Assembly: GCF_034531395.1 (NCBI RefSeq)
Contig: NZ_JARVCO010000012.1
Location: 744,001 to 808,000 of the forward strand
DNA from: Pontiella agarivorans
Lineage (GTDB): Bacteria > Verrucomicrobiota > Kiritimatiellia > Kiritimatiellales > Pontiellaceae
Direction of reading: 5' to 3'
Length of the DNA stretch: 64,000 nt
A program made the position numbers and the translations under genes. Positions 9,789 to 18,385 of this stretch are shown piece by piece. The notes under the pieces were generated by a model. The model saw nothing but the letters and a program-made list of their open reading frames with translations, was not told the DNA's origin and did no database searches. Position 1 is the first letter of the stretch, and each line of letters starts with the position of its first letter.

Positions 9789-9834
9789 GGGGCTGGCTAC
9801 CAGAGTCGTCTGAAGAGGTCAATCCGCAAAAGGA

Positions 9835-10992
9835 TTACCAGCTGATGCGGAGGGCGGAGCTTACACCATAACCGGAATAGTCGTCCGCCGCACCGGCGAC
9901 GTTTTCACCGTAATTGTATTCAACCGCATTCTGCCACTTGAGGCGGTGCCCGTAGATAAACCAGTTGAATCCGCACAGCAGGTTATGCGTTTGTTCAACT
10001 TTCTGCCGGTCGGCGTTGGCAGAGGCCCAGGGGGGCATGACCACATCGGGGTTGCCGTTCAGGGCAGCGACGGCGGCATACTGTAATACAAGCTGGAGGG
10101 ATTCGGTCAGGTTGTAAAAGGGCATAATTTCGAGTCCGAGCAGATCGCTTTGGTCAATCGAATATTCGGAATCGTGAATGCCTTCAGAGGCGGCCAGATC
10201 GGCCTGGATTCCCCATTTTTCCGAAAGCATTTGTTTAAGTACCAAAGAGAGGACCTGTCGGTGATCTGCGGAACCGACGTCCTGCTGACCGGAAAAGTTT
10301 TTATATGCGGTTGCGTAATCCGGCGAATTATAGACGTAGTCCACCCGAACGGAGCTGTTTTTTCCGGTCCGGTATCCGAGGGAAAAGAGGCCGAAATAAC
10401 CGGCATCGAAATGGCTGAACTCCGCTTCACCGCTGGCAGAATATCCACCGGCTGTATAGAAAAAACGGTCGGTTCGGCCGCCGACGGATGCCCCGGTGAA
10501 AAAGCGGGCGGCAAACCAGATATTATTGGCCACAGCGCTGCGTTCGGGGGTGAGCAGTTTGGTGGTGGAGGTCGCGCCGTCCAGCGTGAAATTCACGGCC
10601 TGTTTGCCCAGGGTCAGCTGCAGGGAATCGATGGGTTTCCAGCGGATATAGGCATCGGTGATGCGGCGGTAGAACTTCTGCCAGTCGCCGGAGTCGGCCT
10701 GATTGAGGTTGAAATCCAGCTCCGTCTTTACATTCAGTCCGTGTTTAAAATCGGTTTTTGCACCCATTCGGAAGCGCCGCCAGAACAGGTCGTCCAGACG
10801 GTCAGCGCCTTCATGAAATGAGATGCCGTCGGCCTGCAGACGACCGGTGATGAGGACGGGGTCAAAGGTTCCGGCGAGCGTGTAGAGCGGAAAATTATCT
10901 GCGGTACGGGCAGCCTGTGCGCTGACCATGCCCGACAGCAGCAGGAATGTAACGGTTTTCAGAAAGGATGGTTTATGAGGGGATTTCGACAT
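9835..10992 (-). CDS. OprP/OprO-type phosphate porin (copy 2)
   Basis: Outer-membrane 16-strand porin of the phosphate-selective O/P family, expected to pass phosphate or polyphosphate. The start was set at the ATG at 10992, six bases after AAGGTG, in preference to a GTG nine bases further up. A signal peptide ends near AQA; then comes an N-terminal strand (VLITGRLQADG), the family segment LGKQAVNFTLDGATST with TPERS, and a C-terminal strand ending in SALRISW, the aromatic terminus required for barrel assembly. It is about half identical by eye to the next upstream porin, so the two are tandem paralogues. Confidence 0.86.
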   Translation of the reverse strand: MSKSPHKPSFLKTVTFLLLSGMVSAQAARTADNFPLYTLAGTFDPVLITGRLQADGISFHEGADRLDDLFWRRFRMGAKTDFKHGLNVKTELDFNLNQADSGDWQKFYRRITDAYIRWKPIDSLQLTLGKQAVNFTLDGATSTTKLLTPERSAVANNIWFAARFFTGASVGGRTDRFFYTAGGYSASGEAEFSHFDAGYFGLFSLGYRTGKNSSVRVDYVYNSPDYATAYKNFSGQQDVGSADHRQVLSLVLKQMLSEKWGIQADLAASEGIHDSEYSIDQSDLLGLEIMPFYNLTESLQLVLQYAAVAALNGNPDVVMPPWASANADRQKVEQTHNLLCGFNWFIYGHRLKWQNAVEYNYGENVAGAADDYSGYGVSSALRISW

Positions 10993-11074
10993 ACAGATCA
11001 CCTTTTTCTTGCGGTCTTGGATGAAGAAACAGGATGGCAGAGAGCGGCGGTTTAAGGCAAGCCTGCAAAAAGAA

Positions 11075-11099
11075 AGGGCACCCGGTATCCGGGTGCCCT
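11075..11099 (-). terminator. Rho-independent terminator of porin copy 1
   Basis: Near-perfect hairpin: AGGGCACCCGG and CCGGGTGCCCT around TAT, followed on the minus strand by TTCTTTTTGC. It lies 31 bases past the stop of the upstream porin and separates the two porin genes. Confidence 0.85.
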
Positions 11100-11129
11100 G
11101 AGGCAGGTTATTTGCGTGTTGCGGTTTAA

Positions 11130-12254
11130 TTACCAGCTGATGCGCAACGCGGAGGTCAATCCGTACCCGTTGTAGTCGTCGCCGGATCCGGCGCGGTTTT
11201 TCCCATAGTTATACTCTACGGCATTCTGCCACTTCAGCTTATGGCCATAGAGGTACCAGTTGAAGCCGAGCAGGAGATTGTGAGCGGTTTCCACTTTATC
11301 CCGGTTGACGTTACGGGAGGCATAGCGGGCCATATTGACATCCACATCACCCTCGAGACTGGTCACGCCGGCATACTGCAGAACGAGCTGCAGGTTTTCT
11401 GTGAAATTGTAAAAGGGCATGATGTCGACGCCGAGCAGATCGCTCATGCCCTCGTCGGAATTGCCGATGCCGCCGGCGATGTCGGCCCAGAGACCGAGTT
11501 TTTCATTGAGCTGGGTTTTGTAGACCAGTGCTGCAATGTGGTTAAGTTTGCTGGTGCCGTATCCGCGACGGCTATCGTAGTCGGTGTCATTGAACACATA
11601 GTCCAGGCGCAGCGTACTGTTTGCTCCGACCTTGATTCCGCCGGAAAGCAGGGTGAAGTATCCGCTTTCAAAGTGCCCGAAACCGGATTCGCCGCTCGAA
11701 GAATATGCGCCGGCTTTATAGGACCCGTTTCCAACCTCCCCGTAGACTGCTGAACCGGTGAAATATTCCGTGCCGAACCAGAGGTTTCCGGCCACAATAC
11801 TGCGTTCGGGAGCGATCAGTTTTTTGGACGAGGTGGCCCCGTCGAGGGTGAAGCCGGCAGACTGTTTACCCACCTTCATTTTTACTTTTGCAGACGGAGC
11901 CCAGCCGATGTACGAATCCGTTAGGCGGTTGTTGAAGGCATCCCAGTTTTCGATTTCATTCAAATCGAAATCGCCTTCAATATGAATCAGCCAGTCCTGA
12001 AAAAGCTGGGTTTTGAGGCCGAGGCGAAGACGACGCCATATCAGGTCTTCGTTGTGTTTACTGTCCCCGCCGAATGAGTAGGCATCGCCCTGCAGGCGGC
12101 CGACAAAGGCAAGCTTCTGCAGTACGGCAGCCTCGTCATTCTCATAAGCCGCTGTGCCCCAGATTTCATCGTAGACTGAACTCTCCTTGGCAACTGCAGT
12201 CAGCGCGGTCAGCACCAGTAATGCGATCATTCCCTGTATACGCTCTTTTTTCAT
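11130..12254 (-). CDS. OprP/OprO-type phosphate porin (copy 1)
   Basis: Paralogue of the downstream porin with the same architecture: signal peptide to AVA, strand FVGRLQGDAYS, a lysine-rich family segment KVGKQSAGFTLDGATSSKK with APERS, and the terminal strand TSALRISW. Start at 12254 was chosen because AAGGAT lies upstream; ATGs at 12275 and 12269 lack such a site. The gene is preceded by a ~365-base spacer with repeated TAAC motifs and lies just after the Na/Pi symporter, which fits phosphate-starvation control. Selectivity for phosphate versus polyphosphate cannot be read from the sequence. Confidence 0.86.
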   Translation of the reverse strand: MKKERIQGMIALLVLTALTAVAKESSVYDEIWGTAAYENDEAAVLQKLAFVGRLQGDAYSFGGDSKHNEDLIWRRLRLGLKTQLFQDWLIHIEGDFDLNEIENWDAFNNRLTDSYIGWAPSAKVKMKVGKQSAGFTLDGATSSKKLIAPERSIVAGNLWFGTEYFTGSAVYGEVGNGSYKAGAYSSSGESGFGHFESGYFTLLSGGIKVGANSTLRLDYVFNDTDYDSRRGYGTSKLNHIAALVYKTQLNEKLGLWADIAGGIGNSDEGMSDLLGVDIMPFYNFTENLQLVLQYAGVTSLEGDVDVNMARYASRNVNRDKVETAHNLLLGFNWYLYGHKLKWQNAVEYNYGKNRAGSGDDYNGYGLTSALRISW

Positions 12255-12570
12255 ACCTTCATCCTTCATTTGCATTTTGTTAGGTTACAGTTTTCCGGAC
12301 CCTGTGAATGTCCCGTTCAACCCGCTTTTTACCGATATAATTTCTCTTTTCAGGGGTTGTGTTCGGAAAATGTTAACGAAAAATTCATTTCCTCGTTAAA
12401 TATGAGCAAATGATTAGGTTCCGAGTGTTAGGGATGTATGAGCATTGCGTTAGTCGTTGATATTGGAATGAGGATTCTCGCCGACCCCCGGAGGGCCGTT
12501 CCGGGGTGAATCAGTGAGCATCGGCGACTGAATTCCACGGATTGGAAAGTATAAAAGGGGGGGGATATAT
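12255..12570 (-). promoter_or_regulatory. Porin promoter region with candidate Pho motifs
   Basis: Non-coding spacer upstream of the porin. On the minus strand it carries CTAAC, CCTAACA, CCTAATC and GTTAACATTTT motifs between about 12360 and 12462 and an AT-rich TTATAT further down. The segment TAACATTTT is shared with the phoB upstream region. A second feature is a stem with CGCCGA/TCGGCG and CCCCGG/CCGGGG arms at about 12480-12527. PhoB binding is a guess from context. Confidence 0.35.
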
Positions 12571-12576
12571 AAAAAA

Positions 12577-12599
12577 AGGCCCCCGGTCCGGGAGCCTTT
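12577..12599 (-). terminator. Rho-independent terminator of the Na/Pi symporter gene
   Basis: GC-rich hairpin (AAAGGCCCCCGG against CCGGGAGCCTTT), followed on the minus strand by a run of seven T. It lies about 20 bases past the stop codon. Confidence 0.88.
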
Positions 12600-12619
12600 G
12601 CGTGCGGAGAATATCCGTA

Positions 12620-14404
12620 TTAAGTTTCGCTGTTAACCACTTCCGCAATGTTGAGGGCGTGGTCTTTCATACGACGGTAGAAGTTGAGAATATCGGTGTA
12701 GGCCAGACTGAAGTAGGGCGAGGCCTCTTCTTTCTGGAGGCGGTCGATATGTTCGGCACGGATCTCTTTCATCAGTTTTGAAATGGCCGTGCCTTCCGTG
12801 CTGGCCCAAGTGAGCACGTCCGGATTATCGTCTTTCATGAATTTGTCTACTTTGATGATATAGGCAGCGACGCGGTCGTGGAGGATGAGCAGTTTTTCCT
12901 TGGCGGAACCTTCAAGGTCAAGATTGCCTGCTTTGAGTTTTTTCAGGCCTTTCAGGACATTGGTCGAGTAATCGGAGAGACTTTCATATTCGTCGGCCAG
13001 CCGCATCTGTTTATTTGCGGTGTTGGTGACTTCCATCGGAACCTGACCGGACACCATATTGCTGAGAAAGAGAAAGATTTCTTTCTGCACATTATCGAGG
13101 ATTTCTTCGCGCTCGAAGATTTTGCGTTCCAGTTTTTCCGTTGTGCCGTTGTCGAGACAGGTGCGCAGCTTGGTCATCATGCCTTCCACGCTGTCGGCCA
13201 TGAAGTTAAGCTGGCCTTGCGACTGCACAATACCGAGCGACGGGGTATCCAGCATGCGGACATCGAGGTAGGTGAGGTGTGCGGCTTCCTTTGTGTCCTT
13301 TTCCGGGGCCAGTTTGGTGACAAATTTAGCCAGAAAACCGATAAGCGGCAGGAAGATCAGGACATTGGCGACATTGAAGGTGGTGTGCGTGAGGGCAATG
13401 CCGGCGGTTACCAGCTGATCAAACCGTCCGGCTACTGCTTTTCCGGAATCGGTCAGAGGATCGGCCAGATTGGCATCCGCGATAATGGCCTGAATGTCAC
13501 CGTCGGGAAAGAGTGTGTTGGCAAGTTCGGTGAGGGTCACGGTGGTGGGGTCGAATCCGGTTTTTACGGCAATCAAATGCGAAAGGCTGCCGATGGCCAC
13601 CGGGAAAAGGGCAATAAACCAGGCGGTGCCGATGACATTAAAGAAGAAGTGGGCATAGGCGGCGCGTTTGGCGTTGGTGGTCGTGCCGATGGAGGCGAGC
13701 AGGGCGGTGACGGTGGTGCCGATATTTTCGCCCATCACCAGCGCGGCGGCGGTGCGGAATTCGATGACCCCGGTTGCGGCCAGGCCGATGGTGATCCCCA
13801 GTGTGGCCGAAGAGGATTGTACAATCATGGTCAGAATCATGCCGACCATGGCGCATTTAATGATGCCGAGGTAGCTGGTTGCCTGGAAGGCGTGGAACCA
13901 GGCCTCGAATTCCGGCAGCGTTTTAATCGGTTTAAACCCGTTTTTCATCAGTTCGAGACCAAAGAAGACCATCCCGATACCCATCAGGGTCATCCCGATG
14001 TACCGCACTCGCTGATTTTTCGAAAAGAGGAAGAAAAACGCGGCAATCCCGAGAATGGGCAGGCCGTATTTGCCGATTTTGAGCACCAGAATCCAGCCGG
14101 TGATGGTGGTGCCGATGTTGGCCCCGAGAATGACCCCGATGGCCTGCATCAGGTTCATGATGGCGGAGTTCACGAAGCCGACAACCATGACGGTGGTGAC
14201 CGAGCTGGACTGCACCAGGCAGGTGACCAGAATACCGGTGGCGACACCCATGATGCGGTTGTTGGTGACCGCGCTGATCATTTTGCGCAGACGGTCGCCG
14301 GAAACCGCCTGAAGTCCTTCCGACATGTGTTTCATGCCCAGCAGAAAAATCCCCAGTCCTCCGATCACCGGAAAGACAATCTTCAAAATGAAATCGATAT
14401 TCAT
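12620..14404 (-). CDS. Na+/phosphate cotransporter with PhoU-like tail
   Basis: Sodium-coupled phosphate symporter of the NptA/PNaS (SLC34-like) family. Two inverted repeats carry the signature QSSS motifs: CLVQSSSVTTVMVVG near residue 62 and MIVQSSSATLGITIG near 193, each following a GxxxG-rich helix. The C-terminal ~200 residues (from about 395) form a cytoplasmic, helical PhoU-like domain seen in many bacterial members (594 residues in total). AGGGGTG precedes the ATG. It follows phoR by 105 bases on the same strand and ends in a strong terminator. It gives a second, low-affinity or high-capacity uptake route beside Pst. Confidence 0.92.
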   Translation of the reverse strand: MNIDFILKIVFPVIGGLGIFLLGMKHMSEGLQAVSGDRLRKMISAVTNNRIMGVATGILVTCLVQSSSVTTVMVVGFVNSAIMNLMQAIGVILGANIGTTITGWILVLKIGKYGLPILGIAAFFFLFSKNQRVRYIGMTLMGIGMVFFGLELMKNGFKPIKTLPEFEAWFHAFQATSYLGIIKCAMVGMILTMIVQSSSATLGITIGLAATGVIEFRTAAALVMGENIGTTVTALLASIGTTTNAKRAAYAHFFFNVIGTAWFIALFPVAIGSLSHLIAVKTGFDPTTVTLTELANTLFPDGDIQAIIADANLADPLTDSGKAVAGRFDQLVTAGIALTHTTFNVANVLIFLPLIGFLAKFVTKLAPEKDTKEAAHLTYLDVRMLDTPSLGIVQSQGQLNFMADSVEGMMTKLRTCLDNGTTEKLERKIFEREEILDNVQKEIFLFLSNMVSGQVPMEVTNTANKQMRLADEYESLSDYSTNVLKGLKKLKAGNLDLEGSAKEKLLILHDRVAAYIIKVDKFMKDDNPDVLTWASTEGTAISKLMKEIRAEHIDRLQKEEASPYFSLAYTDILNFYRRMKDHALNIAEVVNSET

Positions 14405-14509
14405 TTACAACACCCCTGTTTGAATAAAAATTGCGCGGAGAACCTACCACATGACTAATGAAAAGCTAATAAATAATACAGCGATTTGGGACGGGAAAAG
14501 CAGACGATT

Positions 14510-16288
14510 TCAGTGCTCTTTAGGAATCGGAAGGTCAATGGTGAAGGTGCTGCCGGAACCGAGTTTGCTTTCAACCCGGATGGTGCCGTCGTGTGCCTGC
14601 ACAATATGTTTCACGATGGAAAGGCCGAGCCCGGTTCCGCCCAGTTTACGGCTGCGGGCAGTGTCGACGCGGTAAAAACGTTCAAAGAGGCGTTCGAGGT
14701 GTTTGCGTTCAATCCCGAAACCTTCGTCTTTAACATAGATGCTGACAACGCTTTCCTTTTTTTCTGCCAGCACCAGCACTTTTTTGTTTTCTTCGGAATA
14801 CTTTACCGCATTGATGATCAGATTCACCAGTGCCTGCTCCAGCAGAGGAGCGTTGATTTCAAGTTCGAGGTCCTCCGGGCAGATACAGTCGATTTTTATC
14901 TGCTTTTTCCCGGCCTGCAGCTGGCAGAGATAGATTGCGGTTTCAATGACACTTTGAAGCTTTGCGGGCTCCGTCATCACATGGCCTTCTTTCTGCTCGA
15001 GGCGGGAGAGTGTGAGCAGGTCATCGATGATATTATTCAGACGCCCGGCCTGCTGACTGATAATTTCGAGGAAGCGGAGAATATTGGGTTCGTGGTTCCA
15101 GTCATCGGAAAGCAGCGTTTCCACAAAACCTTTAATCGAGGTGATCGGGGTTTTGAGTTCGTGCGATACATTGGCCACAAAGTCGGACCGCACCGTCTCG
15201 AGGTGACGCAGTTGAGTAACATCGCGCAGAACCACCAAAGCCCCGATGGCGGCGTTCTCGGCATCCCAGAGTACGGTTCCGCGGACCTGAATCTGTTTCT
15301 CCACATCACCGATCAGGGCCATATCCCGGCTGATTGCACGCTGTGAGCCCAGCAAAGCCTTAATGAATTCCTGAAGATTGGCATATCGGATCACCTGCTG
15401 AACAATTTCCCGTTTCACTTTATGATGATCCACGCCCAGAATTTCGCCGGCGACCCGGTTCATATGGATGATGCGTTCTTTTTTATCAATGGCCAGAACG
15501 CCTTCATCCATAGAGGATAATACCGCATTCTGTTCATTTCGCTGCTCGTTCAGTGTAGTGAGCGTTTTATCCAGCTGTTCCGACATGGTGTTGAGTGATT
15601 CCGCCAACTCATCGAGTTCAAGCGCCTGCTGGCGAGGCACGCGCTGGATGAAATCGCCAGCGGCAAAGCGCCGGGCGGCCTGGCCCATGCCGCGGAGCGG
15701 ATAGGTGATGCGGCGAACCATGATCACGCAGACCACCATGGCCAGAATACCGGCCAGAACCGAAACCACCAGAACACGAACGGTCATGGCATCCAGTTCT
15801 TTTTCGATATCGGTCATCGGGAGCGCCGCGCGTACGGCGCAGAGGGTTTCCTGATTTTCATTTTTCAGCGGAACGGCAATATACATCATGTCCTGCCTGA
15901 CCGTACGGCTGAAGCGGGTATCCATTCCGGGATCACCGGCCAGGGCCATGCGGATTTCCGGCCGGTCATCATGCGGTTCGATTTCCTGCACCTTTTTATT
16001 GGAATCGCCGACGACCTTCCCGTCGGGCAGCACAATCGTGAAACGGGTCTGTGAGGAAGAACCGACCGTTTTACAGAGGGCATCGATCTGAGCCGTTTCA
16101 TCCTGCAGATGAAAATCTTTAATCTGTTCGGAAAGCAAGGTGGCCCGGGTGAGAATATCTTTTTCCAGGGCCTGGAAATAAAGATTCTGCATGGAGTGGA
16201 AGGCATACAGGGCCACCACAAGAATGGCACCCGCTATCAATATCCAGTACGAGGGCAGCAGCAGCCAGAACAGATGTTTTTTTTTCAT
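14510..16288 (-). CDS. phoR: Phosphate regulon sensor kinase PhoR
   Basis: Membrane-bound sensor kinase. Domains in order: helix at about 7-28, a ~130-residue periplasmic domain, helix at about 170-193, HAMP to about 245, PAS about 255-350 (ERIIHMNRVAGEILG), HisKA with His376 in VANVSHELKTPITSIKG, and HATPase ending GGTGLGLSIVKHIVQAHDG. This corresponds to the long PhoR/PnpS type with an extracytoplasmic domain (592 residues). It follows phoB by 14 bases. Assignment rests on domain order plus linkage to phoB, a Na/Pi symporter, phosphate porins and pst. Confidence 0.88.
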   Translation of the reverse strand: MKKKHLFWLLLPSYWILIAGAILVVALYAFHSMQNLYFQALEKDILTRATLLSEQIKDFHLQDETAQIDALCKTVGSSSQTRFTIVLPDGKVVGDSNKKVQEIEPHDDRPEIRMALAGDPGMDTRFSRTVRQDMMYIAVPLKNENQETLCAVRAALPMTDIEKELDAMTVRVLVVSVLAGILAMVVCVIMVRRITYPLRGMGQAARRFAAGDFIQRVPRQQALELDELAESLNTMSEQLDKTLTTLNEQRNEQNAVLSSMDEGVLAIDKKERIIHMNRVAGEILGVDHHKVKREIVQQVIRYANLQEFIKALLGSQRAISRDMALIGDVEKQIQVRGTVLWDAENAAIGALVVLRDVTQLRHLETVRSDFVANVSHELKTPITSIKGFVETLLSDDWNHEPNILRFLEIISQQAGRLNNIIDDLLTLSRLEQKEGHVMTEPAKLQSVIETAIYLCQLQAGKKQIKIDCICPEDLELEINAPLLEQALVNLIINAVKYSEENKKVLVLAEKKESVVSIYVKDEGFGIERKHLERLFERFYRVDTARSRKLGGTGLGLSIVKHIVQAHDGTIRVESKLGSGSTFTIDLPIPKEH

Positions 16289-16302
16289 TACCGTTTTTCG
16301 GC

Positions 16303-17016
16303 CTATTCTTCTTCTTTGAAGCGGTATCCGATGCCGCGGACCGTTTCGATATATTTTCCGGCCGCAGCCAGCTTTTTGCGGAGGCCGACAATCTGGACAT
16401 CCACTGAGCGGTCTGTGACCGGATAATCTTCGCCGTGAACGGCATCCACAATCTGGTAACGTGTGAAAACACGACCGGGCTGCTGGGCCAGCAGCTGGAG
16501 CACTTTAAATTCGGTAAAGGTGAGGGTCACGTCCTTTCCATCGACCTCAACCTTATGGCGGCCGATATCCACCGTGATATTATGGATATTAATCAGCTCT
16601 TCATTGGCGGCCGGTTTTGAAGCCGATATGCGGCGCAGGGCGGCTTTCACCCGGGCCAGAAGGACACGCGGACTGAACGGTTTGGTGATATAGTCATCGG
16701 CACCCAGTTCAAGGCCGGTCACGATATCCGCTTCTTCACAGAGCGCGGTCAGCATAATAATCGGAATGCGCTCCGTCTTGGGATCGGCTTTGAGTTTTTT
16801 ACAGACTTCAAGGCCGTCGGCCCCCGGCAGCATGATATCCAGCAGGATCAGGTCGGGCTTGAACTGCTGGGCTGTGGTTAAACCTTCTTCTCCGGAATCC
16901 ACCACCTTCACGCGATATTTGCTGCGCTCCAGATTGAACTGTAAAAGTTCCTGAATCGGTGCTTCGTCCTCAACAACCAGAATTTTAATCTTTTCCATGG
17001 CGTCAATGTTTCGCAT
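16303..17016 (-). CDS. phoB: Phosphate regulon response regulator PhoB
   Basis: OmpR-family regulator for phosphate starvation. Receiver at the N-terminus with phosphorylation site in LILLDIMLPGADG, then a winged helix with FTEFKVLQLLAQQPGRVFTR and RSVDVQIVGLRKKL ending in ETVRGIGYRFKEEE, all typical of PhoB. Two starts are possible: 17016 or the internal ATG at 16998 (MEKIKILVVEDE), which gives the usual PhoB N-terminus; neither has a clear ribosome site. Upstream on the minus strand, CTAACA and TGTTAG are inverted about ten bases apart, possibly an autoregulatory site. Confidence 0.88.
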   Translation of the reverse strand: MRNIDAMEKIKILVVEDEAPIQELLQFNLERSKYRVKVVDSGEEGLTTAQQFKPDLILLDIMLPGADGLEVCKKLKADPKTERIPIIMLTALCEEADIVTGLELGADDYITKPFSPRVLLARVKAALRRISASKPAANEELINIHNITVDIGRHKVEVDGKDVTLTFTEFKVLQLLAQQPGRVFTRYQIVDAVHGEDYPVTDRSVDVQIVGLRKKLAAAGKYIETVRGIGYRFKEEE

Positions 17017-17488
17017 TTACCGAATGCTAACAATCTTTAAAATGTTAGAAAACGGTTAAAGCCGTATTGCAGTTGTTAATCTGAGGGGGATGAGAAAATG
17101 CATCGGATGGGGTTAAGTAAAGGGATGCGTTAACAGCAATTTGTAATAGGCGAAAACAGTCGTAACAGTAAAGGTAACTACTTACTTGTAGTAAGATATA
17201 AACAAAGATGCCATCAAGCAAGCCGTGGTGGGAATTTGAGACGCTGACGGCTACTCAGGGAAATGTAACAAATCGAATTGGGTCTGCCTGCATTTGCACC
17301 TTCGGGCAACGCGTCAGATGCGTTTTCAACGCGCATTAAATAGCATCTGAAGAAGCTGCATGATGCCGAATACCCTAAGGAATCGGCGTCACCAAAGGGA
17401 GTCGCTGGATGGTGACGGGTTCGTTGGAAAATGGTTTCCAAACATTGGAAATCGAGGGTTCATATTTCTGACCTTATTTTTCCATCTC
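17017..17488. other. Spacer between arnD and phoB with inverted repeats
   Basis: No convincing gene. The phoB-proximal part (17020-17110) has several TTAAC/TAACA motifs. At 17214-17400 there is a segment rich in short inverted repeats (CAGATGC and GCATCTG around GCGTT/AACGC) that could be a folded RNA or a decayed repeat. At 17422-17451 TTGGAAA, TTTCCAA and TTGGAAA alternate, so two overlapping palindromes share one arm. The short minus-strand reading frame at 17214-17441 has no protein-like features. Confidence 0.5.
17435..17451. repeat. TTTCCAAnnnTTGGAAA palindrome (spacer copy)
   Basis: Perfect copy with centre ACA, 38 bases past the stop of arnD. It belongs to a dispersed family also found at 559, 17576, 33629, 34971, 36102 and 57354. 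Confidence 0.8.
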
Positions 17489-18385
17489 TCACTTATGCAC
17501 GACGGATTTCTGTGCGCCGATCCAGCCTTCGCGGCCGGGGAGGACGCGCTGGACGATGGCGTCGGAGGGCAGATTTTCCAATGATTGGAACAGAGTGCCG
17601 CAGGGAACGATTTCGATATTCCGCTCGGCGGCTTTGGTCAGGAAGTCGTCAAATAGGTCGCTACAGACGATACCTTCCACCTCGGCGTGAATCGTCAGTA
17701 CATTGAGTTGGTCCGGTTTGATGAGCGACAGGATGTGCTCGTTGAAATTGTCGTTGGTGATGCCGTCGCGTCCGATGATTTCATCGTAGGTCGGAATGTT
17801 GACGGGGACCTGCGGTTGTTTCAGGCGCTGCCCGTTCACGGTCGGCATGAACAGGGAGGAGCCCCGGCAGTCGCTGTTGTATTCGAACGGGAAACGCTCT
17901 TTCTGCAGTAAAACCTCATCGGTGGTTTTCCAGCCGGGGGTGGCGGAACAGGTCGGCGCCGTGCCGCAGATTTCCGTCAGCAGCTTTACCCCTTTTTCCA
18001 GATGCTGGAAAATATCGTTGGCGCTCATCCGGTCGAGCTTCGCCTGCCACGCGTGGTGATCCCACGCATGCAGACCGATCTCGTGGCCTTCGTCGGCTGA
18101 CCGTTTAATTTCGGACGCGCACTTTTTTCCGATAATCGGTCCGGGGAAAAAGGTGCCGCGCAGGAGGATGTCCCAGCCGTAGAGGCTGGTGGCATTGCTG
18201 CGTAGCATTTTGATGAGGAAGGCGGGTTTGAGCAGCCGCCAGAGATGGCGACCCATGTTGTCGGGCCCGACCGAAAAAAAGAACGAGCCCTTTACGCCGT
18301 GCTTTGCCAGCGTATCGCAAAGGGCGGGCACCCCGAGCCGGGTGCCGCGCAGCGTGTCGACGTCTATGCGCAGCCCCAGTTTCAA
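17489..18385 (-). CDS. arnD: ArnD-type deformylase
   Basis: Polysaccharide-deacetylase-fold enzyme that removes the formyl group from undecaprenyl-phosphate-L-Ara4-formyl-N. The sequence matches ArnD closely: [11 protein letters not shown] at the N-terminus (metal-binding Asp), [33 protein letters not shown] and [11 protein letters not shown] (metal-binding His). Length is 298, normal. It overlaps arnA by four bases (ATGA) and is last in the operon. A TTCCAA-TGA-TTGGAA palindrome is embedded in the C-terminal coding part. Confidence 0.93.
   Translation of the reverse strand: MKLGLRIDVDTLRGTRLGVPALCDTLAKHGVKGSFFFSVGPDNMGRHLWRLLKPAFLIKMLRSNATSLYGWDILLRGTFFPGPIIGKKCASEIKRSADEGHEIGLHAWDHHAWQAKLDRMSANDIFQHLEKGVKLLTEICGTAPTCSATPGWKTTDEVLLQKERFPFEYNSDCRGSSLFMPTVNGQRLKQPQVPVNIPTYDEIIGRDGITNDNFNEHILSLIKPDQLNVLTIHAEVEGIVCSDLFDDFLTKAAERNIEIVPCGTLFQSLENLPSDAIVQRVLPGREGWIGAQKSVVHK
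17576..17590. repeat. TTCCAAnnnTTGGAA palindrome within arnD
   Basis: Perfect copy (centre TGA) encoding FQSLEN near the ArnD C-terminus, 125 bases from the spacer copy at 17435. Confidence 0.7.

Noticed and set aside
12878-14458. 526-codon plus-strand open frame opposite the Na/Pi symporter gene
   Set aside because: It is the antisense of a strongly supported transporter gene; the product is low-complexity and His/Gly/Asp-rich without family motifs, a typical effect of high-GC third positions.
17214-17441. 75-codon minus-strand frame between arnD and phoB
   Set aside because: No ribosome site and no protein-like pattern; it covers a segment of inverted repeats and is better treated as non-coding.
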